The translations under genes and the position numbers were made by a program. The notes below the pieces were generated by a model. The model worked only from the letters and a program-made list of their open reading frames with translations, did no database searches and had not been told where the DNA came from. From Alsobacter soli (GTDB lineage: Bacteria; Pseudomonadota; Alphaproteobacteria; Rhizobiales; Beijerinckiaceae), in the NCBI RefSeq assembly GCF_003004785.1, contig NZ_PVZS01000005.1, positions 124,001 to 188,000 of the forward strand: a stretch of DNA of 64,000 nt. The letters run 5' to 3'. Each line of letters begins with the position of its first letter. Position 1 is the stretch's first letter. Shown here in pieces: positions 24,292 to 31,964 of this stretch.

Positions 24292-24909
24292 TCAGCTCGC
24301 CACCCCCTTCCTCGTGGTGACCGTTCCCACGATGGCGTTCGCCCCTTCATTGATGTTCAGGCGCTCGACGCGGATGAGCTGGGCGGTGGGGCGGCGGAGG
24401 CGCACGAGGGCCTCGACTTGCCGCCCGAAGGCGCGGAAGAACTTGGCGGCGATGTTTCCCGCCGAGGCGAAGTCGGCATGAAGCGGGTCCGTGCTCATGA
24501 GCCGCCCGGCGAGGCGGAGGCTCACGGCATGAACGACCGCCATTTGCGTCGCGAGAGCCCCTTCGACCTCATTCTGCGGCTCGACCCCCGCCACGAGGGC
24601 GATCGCGCTGTTCATCTCCGCTTCCGTGGGTGGACGGCCCAGGCCGGTGGAGAGGGTCTTGAACAGGGCGTCCAGCTGCGCCTGCGCGAAGTCGTCAGAG
24701 TTGGTCCCAAAGAGGGCCCTCAACTGCGCGCGTGCAGGTTCAGGATCAGCGCCCTCGATGAGCCCGTATGTGAGGCGTCCTTTCTGGTCCTGCCCCACCC
24801 GAACCTGAGGAGGAGCAGGACGGTCCTTTGCGGGGGACAGGGGTGACGAGGGTTCGCCGCCAGTGAGGGGCGTGAGCCGCTGATCCAGGCTCAGAAGGTT
24901 GGCGCTCAT
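24292..24909 (-). CDS. hypothetical protein coupled to rep
   Basis: A 205-residue soluble protein with a proline-rich N-terminus and a helical centre (ARAQLRALFGTNSDDFAQAQ, VEGALATQMAVVHAVSLRLA). Its ATG overlaps the stop of the Rep gene (ATGA, 24906-24909), so the two are translationally coupled. Similar-looking proteins occur in prophage-like loci; no function is known. Confidence 0.66.
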   Translation of the reverse strand: MSANLLSLDQRLTPLTGGEPSSPLSPAKDRPAPPQVRVGQDQKGRLTYGLIEGADPEPARAQLRALFGTNSDDFAQAQLDALFKTLSTGLGRPPTEAEMNSAIALVAGVEPQNEVEGALATQMAVVHAVSLRLAGRLMSTDPLHADFASAGNIAAKFFRAFGRQVEALVRLRRPTAQLIRVERLNINEGANAIVGTVTTRKGVAS

Positions 24910-25760
24910 CGAGCGTCCTCCGCACGGCCAAGCACGCCATTGCCGCGCAGGAGGGCCAGGCGAGAGAGGGCGTGAGAAGCTTCCTCGAAGGCCGCCAAGC
25001 TGCGGCCATCCCCATGCAGGGCCGCCACGAGGAGGGAGAAGGGAGATCCGCGATCGGATGGCGACCAGGAGCGAGCCAGATACGCGCCTAACCCTCGCGG
25101 GTCATGGACGATCCGCTCGTCCGTCGTAGCCTTCGAGACGGCGTAGCCCCGCCGTTCCAGCTGGCGCACATAGCGGGACGAGATCGCTTCAGCCGCAATG
25201 CGGGCCGACTTGAAGCTCTTCGCCGCCACGACGAGGTGGAGGTGAGCGTGCCAGCGTCCATTGGCGTGCGTAACGTGAAGGGCTCGCAGAAAGCCCGCCA
25301 CCCCATGTTCGTGCCTCAGGCGCTTGTAAGGCGATCCGTCGCGAGCCCGCCCGAGGAGGTCGGTGGTGATCCGGATCTGGTCCGCCAAGCGGCCAAAGGG
25401 GAAGCCTTCAACCGTCAGCGTGAGGAGCCACAGGCCGTAGCCCTCGCGAGCGGCGCGCTGGAGCCTATCGACGGCCATGCGGCGGTAAGCGCGCATGCGG
25501 TCGGCGTGGCACACGGGGCAGAGGAGGTGCCGGCAGCGGCGCAGGCCCTTGCGGTAGGGGATGGGCCAGACGCCACGGAGCAGGTAGGCGGCGGCTTCGG
25601 CTTGGAGGAGGGCTTGGCAGGAGCTGGCCCAGCTTGGAGGAGAGGTCCACGGGAGAGGCAGAGCGGGGGTCGCGGAAGTCAGTCCCTTAAACCCAGACCG
25701 AATGGTCCAGCGGCCTCGATCTGAACCAGTGGCCGGCGGAACGTGACTGGAAGCGGTCAT
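24906..25760 (-). CDS. HUH-type replication initiator (Rep)
   Basis: A 284-residue rolling-circle Rep-like protein. A zinc-knuckle-like CRHLLCPVCHADR (C76, C81, C84) precedes motif 1 WLLTLTVEGF (about 111-120), the HUH motif GRWHAHLHLVV (H171/H173/H175) and a candidate nicking tyrosine in GAYLARSW (Y227). This order (strand, HUH, Tyr helix) is that of plasmid Rep_1-like initiators, which nick and ligate the origin strand. It starts at ATG 25760 with a strong GGAGGGAG site and overlaps the HTH gene by ATGA. Which Tyr is catalytic is not settled. Confidence 0.78.
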   Translation of the reverse strand: MTASSHVPPATGSDRGRWTIRSGFKGLTSATPALPLPWTSPPSWASSCQALLQAEAAAYLLRGVWPIPYRKGLRRCRHLLCPVCHADRMRAYRRMAVDRLQRAAREGYGLWLLTLTVEGFPFGRLADQIRITTDLLGRARDGSPYKRLRHEHGVAGFLRALHVTHANGRWHAHLHLVVAAKSFKSARIAAEAISSRYVRQLERRGYAVSKATTDERIVHDPRGLGAYLARSWSPSDRGSPFSLLVAALHGDGRSLAAFEEASHALSRLALLRGNGVLGRAEDAR

Positions 25761-25954
25761 CGCACTCCCTCCTTGGTCGCGCCAAGGCGAGCCCGAACCC
25801 AGGCATCCAAGTCTTCCGGCCGATAGACTGCACACCGCCCGAAGCGGCTGTACGCGGGACCGCCTCCCGCTGCCGCCAGCTTGGCCAGTGTCGCGCGGGC
25901 GCACTGCAGCCCCCAGCGGGCGGCAATGTATTCCGCAGCTTGAACTCGCGTCAT
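25757..25954 (-). CDS. small HTH (AlpA/excisionase-like) protein
   Basis: A 65-residue protein with an MerR-type winged helix: MTRVQAAEYIAARWGLQC (first helix pair), RATLAKLAAAGGGPAYSRFG and the wing RCAVYRPEDLDAWVRAR. This is the classic DNA-binding layout of AlpA/excisionase proteins that control integration or early transcription in mobile elements. ATGA overlap with rep at 25757-25760. ATG 25954 preferred over the longer frame from 26047. Confidence 0.78.
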   Translation of the reverse strand: MTRVQAAEYIAARWGLQCARATLAKLAAAGGGPAYSRFGRCAVYRPEDLDAWVRARLGATKEGVR

Positions 25955-26373
25955 GTAGGTCTGAGTTCTGACTTCCAAGGCTGGTTGTCCTTGCTCCGGG
26001 TGGTCATGCAAATAATAGCTTCGGGATCGGACGCCATCAATGCCCAAGTACTCAGAGACCGGGTAATAGATGTTCAGCGAATAACAACGAACAACAGCGG
26101 CACCATGATGCCTTACCTGGAACCGGCAAAATGACGGTTTGGCGCAGACTTCGGATCGTCTTGGGGCCCAGCAGACACCCTGCGCTGGCAGGCCGCCGCT
26201 GCGAGGCGCGGATCGCTCGGTAATCCGACCGTTCGATGCCGCCTCCCGGTACCCCGGCGTGGTAGATATAGATGTGTCCCCGACGGCGGACCGTGCATGA
26301 CGTCCAGAACGGCTGATCAGTCAGACGACAGGGACTGCAAGCAGGCCGGAGCCGCCGGGGTGAGGGAGTACAG
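25955..26373. other. gap inside the element, possible origin region
   Basis: 419 bp upstream of the HTH/rep genes. It is relatively AT-rich in part (GCAAATAATAGC; short repeats AATAACAACGAACAACAG near 26079). No iteron array or clear nick-site palindrome was found, but the position before rep makes it a candidate replication origin and promoter. Minus-strand frame 26052-26435 has no family-like sequence. Confidence 0.35.
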
Positions 26374-26817
26374 TCAGGCCAGAGGGTCAGCGCGACCGTC
26401 AGATCGGACCGTGTTTCGGTTTGGAGCCCAGGCACGATAGGCGTTGCTGGGAGCCTGGTTGCTCAGATTGCAGGCCTCATCGGTCAGCCGATATTCGGCC
26501 GCACGCTTGGCCTTCCAGCCGAACGAACTGGGAGCGACGACCTCCAGGAAGCCGCGCTGAACCAGCTGGCGGAGCGCCTTGGCGGCAGTGTCCTTTGAGA
26601 CGCCAAGCCGTTCGGCAAGGGCCCTGGCGGAAACCGCCAGGGCGCCATTGTTTCGCCCGTTGTAGACGCGCTTGACTTCCACAAGGGCGGATCGAGCAAC
26701 CGGGGTCAGGCTGAGGTAGGCGGATGAGTTCAGGACCTCGTGCGTGAGCCTGACGTATCGGCCGCTACCCTTCGTCTTTCCCTGGTTGTTCGGCTTCGGG
26801 AACCGACGCCGGCTCAC
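26374..26817 (-). CDS. winged-helix DNA-binding protein of the element
   Basis: A 147-residue protein. After a basic N-terminus (RRRFPKPNNQGKTKGSGRYV), residues 30-110 form a replication-initiator-like wHTH: LNSSAYLSLTPVARSALVEV, LAVSARALAERLGVSKDTAA and KALRQLVQRGFLEVVAPSSF. This layout is common to phage/plasmid initiator or regulator proteins of MarR/GntR-like fold. It overlaps the AlpA-like gene by ATGA (26814-26817), so both are expressed together. Confidence 0.7.
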   Translation of the reverse strand: MSRRRFPKPNNQGKTKGSGRYVRLTHEVLNSSAYLSLTPVARSALVEVKRVYNGRNNGALAVSARALAERLGVSKDTAAKALRQLVQRGFLEVVAPSSFGWKAKRAAEYRLTDEACNLSNQAPSNAYRAWAPNRNTVRSDGRADPLA

Positions 26818-27020
26818 GCGGGCACCATCGGCTCCAAGTCATCATCAGGGCCCGTTGAGCGATTTTTGGCTACGAGCCTGTGAACGTCTTCTACCCAGAC
26901 CAAGCGACGCCGCCCGATCTTGACGGAGGGCAGTTCGCCCGATTTGAGCAGCTCGTTCACCTTGGTGGGACCGAGCGACAACATTCGGCATACCTCTTTC
27001 ACGCTGATTGCGTACTTCAT
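26814..27020 (-). CDS. AlpA-like excisionase/regulator
   Basis: A 68-residue HTH protein: YAISVKEVCRMLSLGPTKVN, ELLKSGELPSVKIGRRRLVW and VEDVHRLVAKN, the textbook excisionase-type MerR fold. Such proteins direct the integrase towards excision or activate early genes. It lies between the integrase gene (transcribed from the right end) and the rep cluster, downstream of several TGTCAC repeats that could be its or the integrase's arm sites. Confidence 0.82.
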   Translation of the reverse strand: MKYAISVKEVCRMLSLGPTKVNELLKSGELPSVKIGRRRLVWVEDVHRLVAKNRSTGPDDDLEPMVPA

Positions 27021-27361
27021 GGGTTATTTCCCGGTTATCGGCACGTCGCCGACAAAGTATCCATCGCGATCGCTCGCGAGCCGCAACGGCCATGAGCCAC
27101 ACGTATGCATGGATTTACATGCGACAAGAGGGTAAAACAAAATAGATCCATCCGATTTTCTGTCACGCTTCCTGCCACGCCGCAGGTACTGAAAGTATCG
27201 GCGTCGCTTATGCCGTGACAGCTGTGACAGCCAAAGGAATTTCAATTACTTGACCGTATGGTCCCGCCGGGCCCCGTTGGGGTCGGCGACACAGAGTACG
27301 TGGCCGCCTGTCACGCGGGCCAAGCGTCTGTCACGGGGCAGTTCGGGTTTTGCCACAGCCT
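27021..27361. other. intergenic control region of the element
   Basis: 341 bp between the AlpA-like gene and the integrase 3' end. It contains the TGTCAC cluster described separately and an AT-richer stretch 27130-27160 (AAACAAAATAGATCC) that probably holds the promoter of the leftward operon. No protein-coding frame is convincing. Confidence 0.5.
27161..27334. repeat. cluster of five TGTCAC motifs
   Basis: TGTCAC occurs at 27161-27166, 27309-27314 and 27329-27334, and its inverse GTGACA at 27215-27220 and 27224-27229, all within 174 bp between the integrase and AlpA genes. Pairing of direct and inverse copies with a 9-bp centre spacing (27215/27224) looks like protein binding sites. Candidates are Xis or AlpA operators or replication iterons. 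Confidence 0.45.
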
Positions 27362-28615
27362 CTACGAGAGCGGCCCGGGTGGCGTGCGGTCAGGACGGCC
27401 GGGCTTCTGCGTGGTCGGGAGCGCACAGTAGGCCGCCCAAGCCTCCATGAGCTTCCGCCGCTTCTCCAGGGCATCCCCTCGCCGATAGGCCCGTTCGGTC
27501 CGATCTCCGACCACGTGCGCCAGCGCTGCTTCTATCACCTCACGGGCGAACTCGGTCTCTTCACCCGCCCAGTCCCGGAAGGACGAGCGGAAGCCGTGGA
27601 CGGTGAGGCCGCGTTCCTTCAGGCCGAGCCGCCGGACCAGCATGTCGAGAGCCATGTTGGACAGCCCGCCGCCGCTCCGGCGTCCTGGAAAGATGTGCGA
27701 TGCTGCATCGCCTCCAAGCTTCGCCATCTCACGGAGGATCTCGACTGCGCGGGGCGCGAGGGGAACGCGGTGCTCCTTGCCGGCTTTCATGCGGCCAGGG
27801 GTCACTATCCAAAGCTTGCGGTCGAAGTCGATCTCCGCCCAGGTCGCTCCCAAGACCTCGCCGGTGCGCGCAGCCGTGAGGACGAGGAACTCCAGCGCGA
27901 GACAGGAGATGCCGCCCCGTTCGTGCAGGCGCGTTACGAACTTGCGCAGTTCGGCATAGGGCATGGCTCCGTGATGGCCGCGAGAAAGCCGGTGCCGCGG
28001 CGGCAGTAGTGTGTCGAGGTGGTTGCGCCAGGCGGCTGGGTTTGGCCCGGAACGGTGGCCTTGCGCTGTGGCCGCCGCGAGGACGCGCTCCATTCGGCCC
28101 CTCAGGCGGGAGGCAGTTTCTGGCTTGGCCAGCCAGATGGGCTGGAGGACGGCCAAGACGTCGGCGGTCGTAATCTCGTTGACGGGTCGGGCGCGAAGCT
28201 CACCGCAGTAGTCCCGGAGCGTGTTGCGCCACTGCTGGCGATGCTTCGGGTTGCGCCACGATGCCTCGTTCCCGGCAATGAACGCATCTGCGACTTCGCC
28301 GAATGTGGGAACGCGGGGCGTATCTGTCGCGCTCTCGGCCTGTCGCTTCCGGCGCTCCTCGATCGGGTCCTTGCCCTCCTTGACGAGCATGCGGGCCTCG
28401 GCGGCCAGTTCGCGCGCGCGGTGGAGCGTGACCCCACCCTTCCCGGCTCGGCCAAGGCCCATCTCGCGCCTCTTCCCATTGGCCGTCCAGAAGAACAGCC
28501 AACGCGAACGGCCCTCGCCGTCGCGCTCCAGGTAGAGGCCGCCCCCGTCGGAATGCCGCCCAGCGCCGAGCGTTTCGACCTGTCTCGCGGTCAGCCTGTG
28601 CAACACCCGCGCCAT
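27362..28615 (-). CDS. int: tyrosine-family integrase
   Basis: A 417-residue phage-type integrase. The DUF4102-like N-terminal arm domain (LTARQVETLGAGRHSDGGGL) leads into a core-binding domain (about 95-190) and the catalytic domain with Arg in TAARTGEVLGATW, HGFRSSFRDW (HxxR), second His in ALAHVVGD and the tyrosine in RAYRRGDAL. P4/DUF4102 integrases usually insert at tRNA 3' ends. Starts at ATG 28615 (MARVLHR); ATG 28630 adds MAGFL. Its promoter region carries a 12-bp tandem repeat and the candidate att. This is the firmest evidence that the leftward cluster is a mobile element. Confidence 0.92.
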   Translation of the reverse strand: MARVLHRLTARQVETLGAGRHSDGGGLYLERDGEGRSRWLFFWTANGKRREMGLGRAGKGGVTLHRARELAAEARMLVKEGKDPIEERRKRQAESATDTPRVPTFGEVADAFIAGNEASWRNPKHRQQWRNTLRDYCGELRARPVNEITTADVLAVLQPIWLAKPETASRLRGRMERVLAAATAQGHRSGPNPAAWRNHLDTLLPPRHRLSRGHHGAMPYAELRKFVTRLHERGGISCLALEFLVLTAARTGEVLGATWAEIDFDRKLWIVTPGRMKAGKEHRVPLAPRAVEILREMAKLGGDAASHIFPGRRSGGGLSNMALDMLVRRLGLKERGLTVHGFRSSFRDWAGEETEFAREVIEAALAHVVGDRTERAYRRGDALEKRRKLMEAWAAYCALPTTQKPGRPDRTPPGPLS

Positions 28616-28633
28616 CAGAAACCCCGCCATTGG

Positions 28634-28643
28634 GCCTGATCCG
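28634..28643 (+). repeat. right copy of candidate 10-bp att repeat
   Basis: GCCTGATCCG, identical to 20894-20903 at the other end of the element, 19 bp outside the integrase start codon. It runs directly into a tandem 12-bp repeat. See the left copy for caveats. Confidence 0.35.
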
Positions 28644-28672
28644 GCCCCACTTCCGGCCCCACTACATGGGGC
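28640..28672. repeat. 12-bp tandem repeat and hairpin at the integrase promoter
   Basis: TCCGGCCCCACT occurs twice in tandem (28640-28651 and 28652-28663), followed by GCCCCA-CTACA-TGGGGC (28656-28672), a 6-bp inverted repeat. Tandem arm-type sites beside int are typical of attP. They may be integrase binding sites or a local duplication from insertion. Confidence 0.45.
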
Positions 28673-28786
28673 GGCTCAGGCCGAGGTACAACGGTGGCAC
28701 GCGAACGAAGTGCAATCAAATCTGTTGCGTTTTCCGCAATGTAGGCATCGGTTCGTGATTGTCAGCGGACGATGGCGAGCCTTAGT

Positions 28787-28809
28787 TTGGCGGACCCCCT
28801 CTCCGCCAA
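28787..28809. repeat. 8-bp perfect hairpin with tRNA-like 3' end
   Basis: TTGGCGGA, 7-nt loop CCCCCTC, TCCGCCAA. The right half with its loop reads CCCTCTCCGCCA, the usual 3' end of bacterial tRNA-Ser, so it might be the att fragment left by a tRNA-targeting integrase. The rest of a tRNA is absent here and no intact serine tRNA was found in the window. Confidence 0.35.
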
Positions 28810-28893
28810 TTTCCCCATCTCCTGAAACCGGCAAAGCCCTGCGAAACCAGGCCTTCTTGACGCGCCGCGGACGCCCATCCGGAGCGTTTTGCC

Positions 28894-29100
28894 GTGCCTG
28901 TACCAGGAAATGTACCAGCGGCCCGACCCGACGGCGGTCCCGCTGAAGAGATCGCGGCCGAGCCGCCGCGCGAGGCGGCGGCCGCTCGGCCGGGCCCGCC
29001 GCGGGCGCCGAGCTACCTGATCGGCGCCGCCTCCGGCTGGGGCTTCCAGATGCGGCTGCCCGGGTTGCTGCGGCCGGACTCGCCAGGAGCATCGGTCTAA
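28894..29100 (+). pseudogene. possible N-terminal remnant of a second integrase
   Basis: The 68-codon frame ends in SYLIGAASGWGFQMRLPG, the motif of a DUF6538 N-terminal domain (YLxxRGGxYYFRRRxP-like) that starts many alphaproteobacterial tyrosine recombinases. It stops after 25 further residues with no catalytic domain, so it would be a broken gene or chance resemblance. If real, it indicates repeated integrations at this spot. Confidence 0.3.
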
Positions 29101-29380
29101 CCATATCGCTTGATCTTCGTCAGTATGGCCAACCAACGCTGGCGCAATACTGACCCAAGTCTCCGAGCGGCAAACGGCTTGGTGCGGGAGACATGCGGCC
29201 ATCCTCCAAGCCGCATGATGGAAATCGCGCCGCCTGCGCTTTTGTGAGCGCGCGTGGCCCGGACCACAGCAGGCCTGTCTGCGGGTATGCACGACAGCCG
29301 ACTGTGAGCCCAGCTTCTTGAGTTCAGAAACCGGGGACTCGCGACCGCGATGCCCTCATCTCGGGCCAAGGGAGTGGCGC

Positions 29381-31939
29381 ATGACGCACCGCCTCAGTGT
29401 AGGGCTACGTGGTGTAACGCTGGCCGTGTTCGCCTTGTGGGGCGCCATCCTGCTGGCTCCGGGCGCAGCGTCGGCGCAAGAGCCGCCCCCGCCAGGGTCC
29501 CCCGACGCGACAAGAACCATTGATGGACGCCAGCTTCCGGCGCCCGACCCGGAGTTCGGGGGCGTCATCCGGAACGACGCGCTCCAGTCCAAGGCGTGGT
29601 GGGCGCCCCGAATCGTGCCGCCGGCGCAAGCTCCGAACGTCCTGCTGATCATCACGGACGACGCTGGGTTCGGCGTTCCGAGCACTTTTGGCGGGGTCAT
29701 CCCGACGCCCACCCTGGACCGCATCGCCAACGAGGGCCTGCGCTACAACAACCTGCACTCGACGGCGCTGTGCTCGCCCACCCGCGCCGCCCTGATCACG
29801 GGGAGGAACCATCACTCGGTCGGTTTCGGGGTTATCTCGGAGCAGTCGACAGGGTTCCCCGGCTACAACAGCATCATCGGCAAGGACAAAGCGACGGTCG
29901 GGCGGATCCTGCTCGACAATGGCTACGCCACCTCCTGGTTCGGCAAGGACCACAACACGCCGGCATTTGAAGCGAGCCAGGCCGGGCCCTTCGACCAGTG
30001 GCCCACCGGCATGGGCTTTGAATACTTCTACGGGTTCGTGGGGGGCGACGCGAACCAGTGGCAGCCGAACCTGTTCCGCAACACCACGCAGATCTATCCC
30101 TTCGGGGGCAAGCCGGGCTGGAACCTGGTCACGGGCATGGCGGACGACGCCATCGAATACCTCAATCGCCTCAACCAGACCGCGCCGGACAAGCCGTTCT
30201 TCATGAAATACGCGCCGGGCGCCACGCACGCGCCGCACCACCCGACCAAGGAGTGGGTCGACCGGATCAGCGCCATGCACCTCTTCGATGCGGGCTGGAA
30301 CAAGCTGCGCGATCAGATTTTTGAAAATCAGAAGCGGCTCGGAGTTATCCCGAAGGACACGCAGCTCGAGCCCTGGCCCTCCAAGGTCCTGAAGAACTGG
30401 GACGAATTGAGCGACCAGGAGAGAAAGCTCTTCGTCAGGCAGGCGGACGTGTTCGCCGCCTTCGTCGCCTACAGCGACCACGAGATCGGGCGCGTCGTCC
30501 AGGCCATCCAGGACATGGGCAAGCTCGACAATACCTTGATCATCTACATCAACGGCGACAACGGGACGAGCGCCGAGGGCGGCCCGCTCGGCACCCCCAA
30601 CGAGGTGGCCTTCTTCAACGGCGTCAACATGATGCCGGTTGAGGACCAGATGAAGTGGTACGACGTCTGGGGCACAGAGCAGACCTACAACCACATGTCG
30701 GCTGGTTGGTCCTGGGCCTTCGACACGCCATTCACCTGGTTCAAGCAGAACGCCTCGAAACTCGGCGGCATCGGGCAGAACATGGCGATCTCCTGGCCAG
30801 CGCGGATCCTGGACAAGGGCGGGATTCGCGAGCAGTTCACCCACGTCATCGACGTCGTCCCCACCATCCTGGAGGTTGCCGGCATTCGCGCGCCCGACAC
30901 CGTCGATGGGATACGGCAGGCGCCGATCGAGGGAACGAGCTTCGCCTACACCTTCGACAAGGAGAACGCCAAGGCGCCGACCCGGCACACGACACAGTAC
31001 TTCGAGATGATGGGCCAATGGGCGCTGTACCACGAGGGCTGGCTGATCAGCACGCAGGTGAACCGCGCGCCCTGGGAAGCCTTCGGCGAAGCGAACCCCG
31101 ACCCGCTCAACAACCAGGTGCTGGAGCTCTATGACCTGAACAAGGACTTCAGCCAGTCCAAGAACATTGCGGCCGAGAACCCCGACAAGGTCAAGGAGAT
31201 GAAGGCGAGGTTCATCGAGGAAGCCCGCAAGCACGGCGTGTTCCCGATGGACGCGTCCGTGGCGGCCCGGATCGTGGCGCCGCGGCCGAACATCACGGCC
31301 GGACGCACGGAATTCGTCTACACCCATCCCATGGTGGGGCTGCCGCAAGGAGATTCCCCATCACTCCTCAACACCTCCTACACGATCACAGCTGAACTCG
31401 ACGTGCCGCAAAGCGGCGCCGAAGGCATGATCGTGACCTCTGGGGGGCGCTTTGCGGGATACGGGTTCTATCTGCTCCAGGGCAAGCCCGTGTTCCTGTG
31501 GAACCTGGTCGACCTCAAGCGGGTGAAATGGGAAGGACCAGCGCCCCTGAGCCCCGGCCGGCACACGATCGAGTTCGATTTCCGCTACGATGGCCTGGGG
31601 GCGGGTACGCTTGCCTTCAACAACATGAGTGGCCTGGGCCGGTCCGGCGCCGGGGTGCTCAAGGTCGACGGCAAGGTCGTCGACACCCAGGCGCTGCCGC
31701 GCACCCTTCCTATGATCCTGCAGTGGGACGAGAGCTTCGACATCGGCTCTGACACGCTGACCGGCGTCAATGACGCCGACTACACGCCGCCGTTCAGGCT
31801 GACCGCCAAGCTGGTCAGGCTGACTCTGAAGGTGGATCGACCTCAGCTTTCTGAAGCCGACATCAAGAAGCTGGAGAACGCGGAGGCGGTCGCGGTGGAC
31901 GGAAGGCCGATTCATCACCTGCAGCCCGCGCCGCAGTAG
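29381..31939 (+). CDS. secreted arylsulfatase
   Basis: An 852-residue sulfatase with a signal peptide (VFALWGAILLAPGAASAQ). The formylglycine motif is C131-S-P-T-R (CSPTRAALITGR), the N-terminal metal pair DD93-94 (LIITDDAGFG), and the later metal strands INGDNGTSAEG and HVIDVVPTILEVAGI are present. It hydrolyses sulphate esters in the periplasm or outside, releasing sulphate; a C-terminal ~200-residue beta-sandwich (AEGMIVTSGGRFAGYGFYLL) is typical of this bacterial AtsA-like subtype. Cys131 must be converted to formylglycine by a sulfatase-maturating enzyme, which is not in the window. ATG 29381 has AAGGGAG upstream. A cytochrome-TPR gene follows 25 bp downstream. Confidence 0.93.
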   Translation: MTHRLSVGLRGVTLAVFALWGAILLAPGAASAQEPPPPGSPDATRTIDGRQLPAPDPEFGGVIRNDALQSKAWWAPRIVPPAQAPNVLLIITDDAGFGVPSTFGGVIPTPTLDRIANEGLRYNNLHSTALCSPTRAALITGRNHHSVGFGVISEQSTGFPGYNSIIGKDKATVGRILLDNGYATSWFGKDHNTPAFEASQAGPFDQWPTGMGFEYFYGFVGGDANQWQPNLFRNTTQIYPFGGKPGWNLVTGMADDAIEYLNRLNQTAPDKPFFMKYAPGATHAPHHPTKEWVDRISAMHLFDAGWNKLRDQIFENQKRLGVIPKDTQLEPWPSKVLKNWDELSDQERKLFVRQADVFAAFVAYSDHEIGRVVQAIQDMGKLDNTLIIYINGDNGTSAEGGPLGTPNEVAFFNGVNMMPVEDQMKWYDVWGTEQTYNHMSAGWSWAFDTPFTWFKQNASKLGGIGQNMAISWPARILDKGGIREQFTHVIDVVPTILEVAGIRAPDTVDGIRQAPIEGTSFAYTFDKENAKAPTRHTTQYFEMMGQWALYHEGWLISTQVNRAPWEAFGEANPDPLNNQVLELYDLNKDFSQSKNIAAENPDKVKEMKARFIEEARKHGVFPMDASVAARIVAPRPNITAGRTEFVYTHPMVGLPQGDSPSLLNTSYTITAELDVPQSGAEGMIVTSGGRFAGYGFYLLQGKPVFLWNLVDLKRVKWEGPAPLSPGRHTIEFDFRYDGLGAGTLAFNNMSGLGRSGAGVLKVDGKVVDTQALPRTLPMILQWDESFDIGSDTLTGVNDADYTPPFRLTAKLVRLTLKVDRPQLSEADIKKLENAEAVAVDGRPIHHLQPAPQ

Positions 31940-31964
31940 CCGTAGGCTCTCACGGGAGCGGGCG

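Larger units (their letters stand above)
28616..29380. other. right flank of the element, no intact gene
   Basis: Contains the att-like repeats, the tRNA-like hairpin, and a frame at 28894-29100 whose end (SYLIGAASGWGFQMRLPG) resembles the N-terminus of DUF6538-type tyrosine recombinases. The remaining sequence to 29380 lacks recognisable coding sequence and leads into the arylsulfatase promoter. Confidence 0.5.

Noticed and set aside
26052-26435. 127-codon minus-strand frame in the element gap
   Set aside because: Cysteine- and serine-rich sequence with no family resemblance; the 3' end also overlaps a well-supported gene.
29405-31348. 647-codon minus-strand frame opposite the arylsulfatase
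   Set aside because: No family-like sequence; a codon-bias shadow of the real gene, which has all sulfatase motifs.
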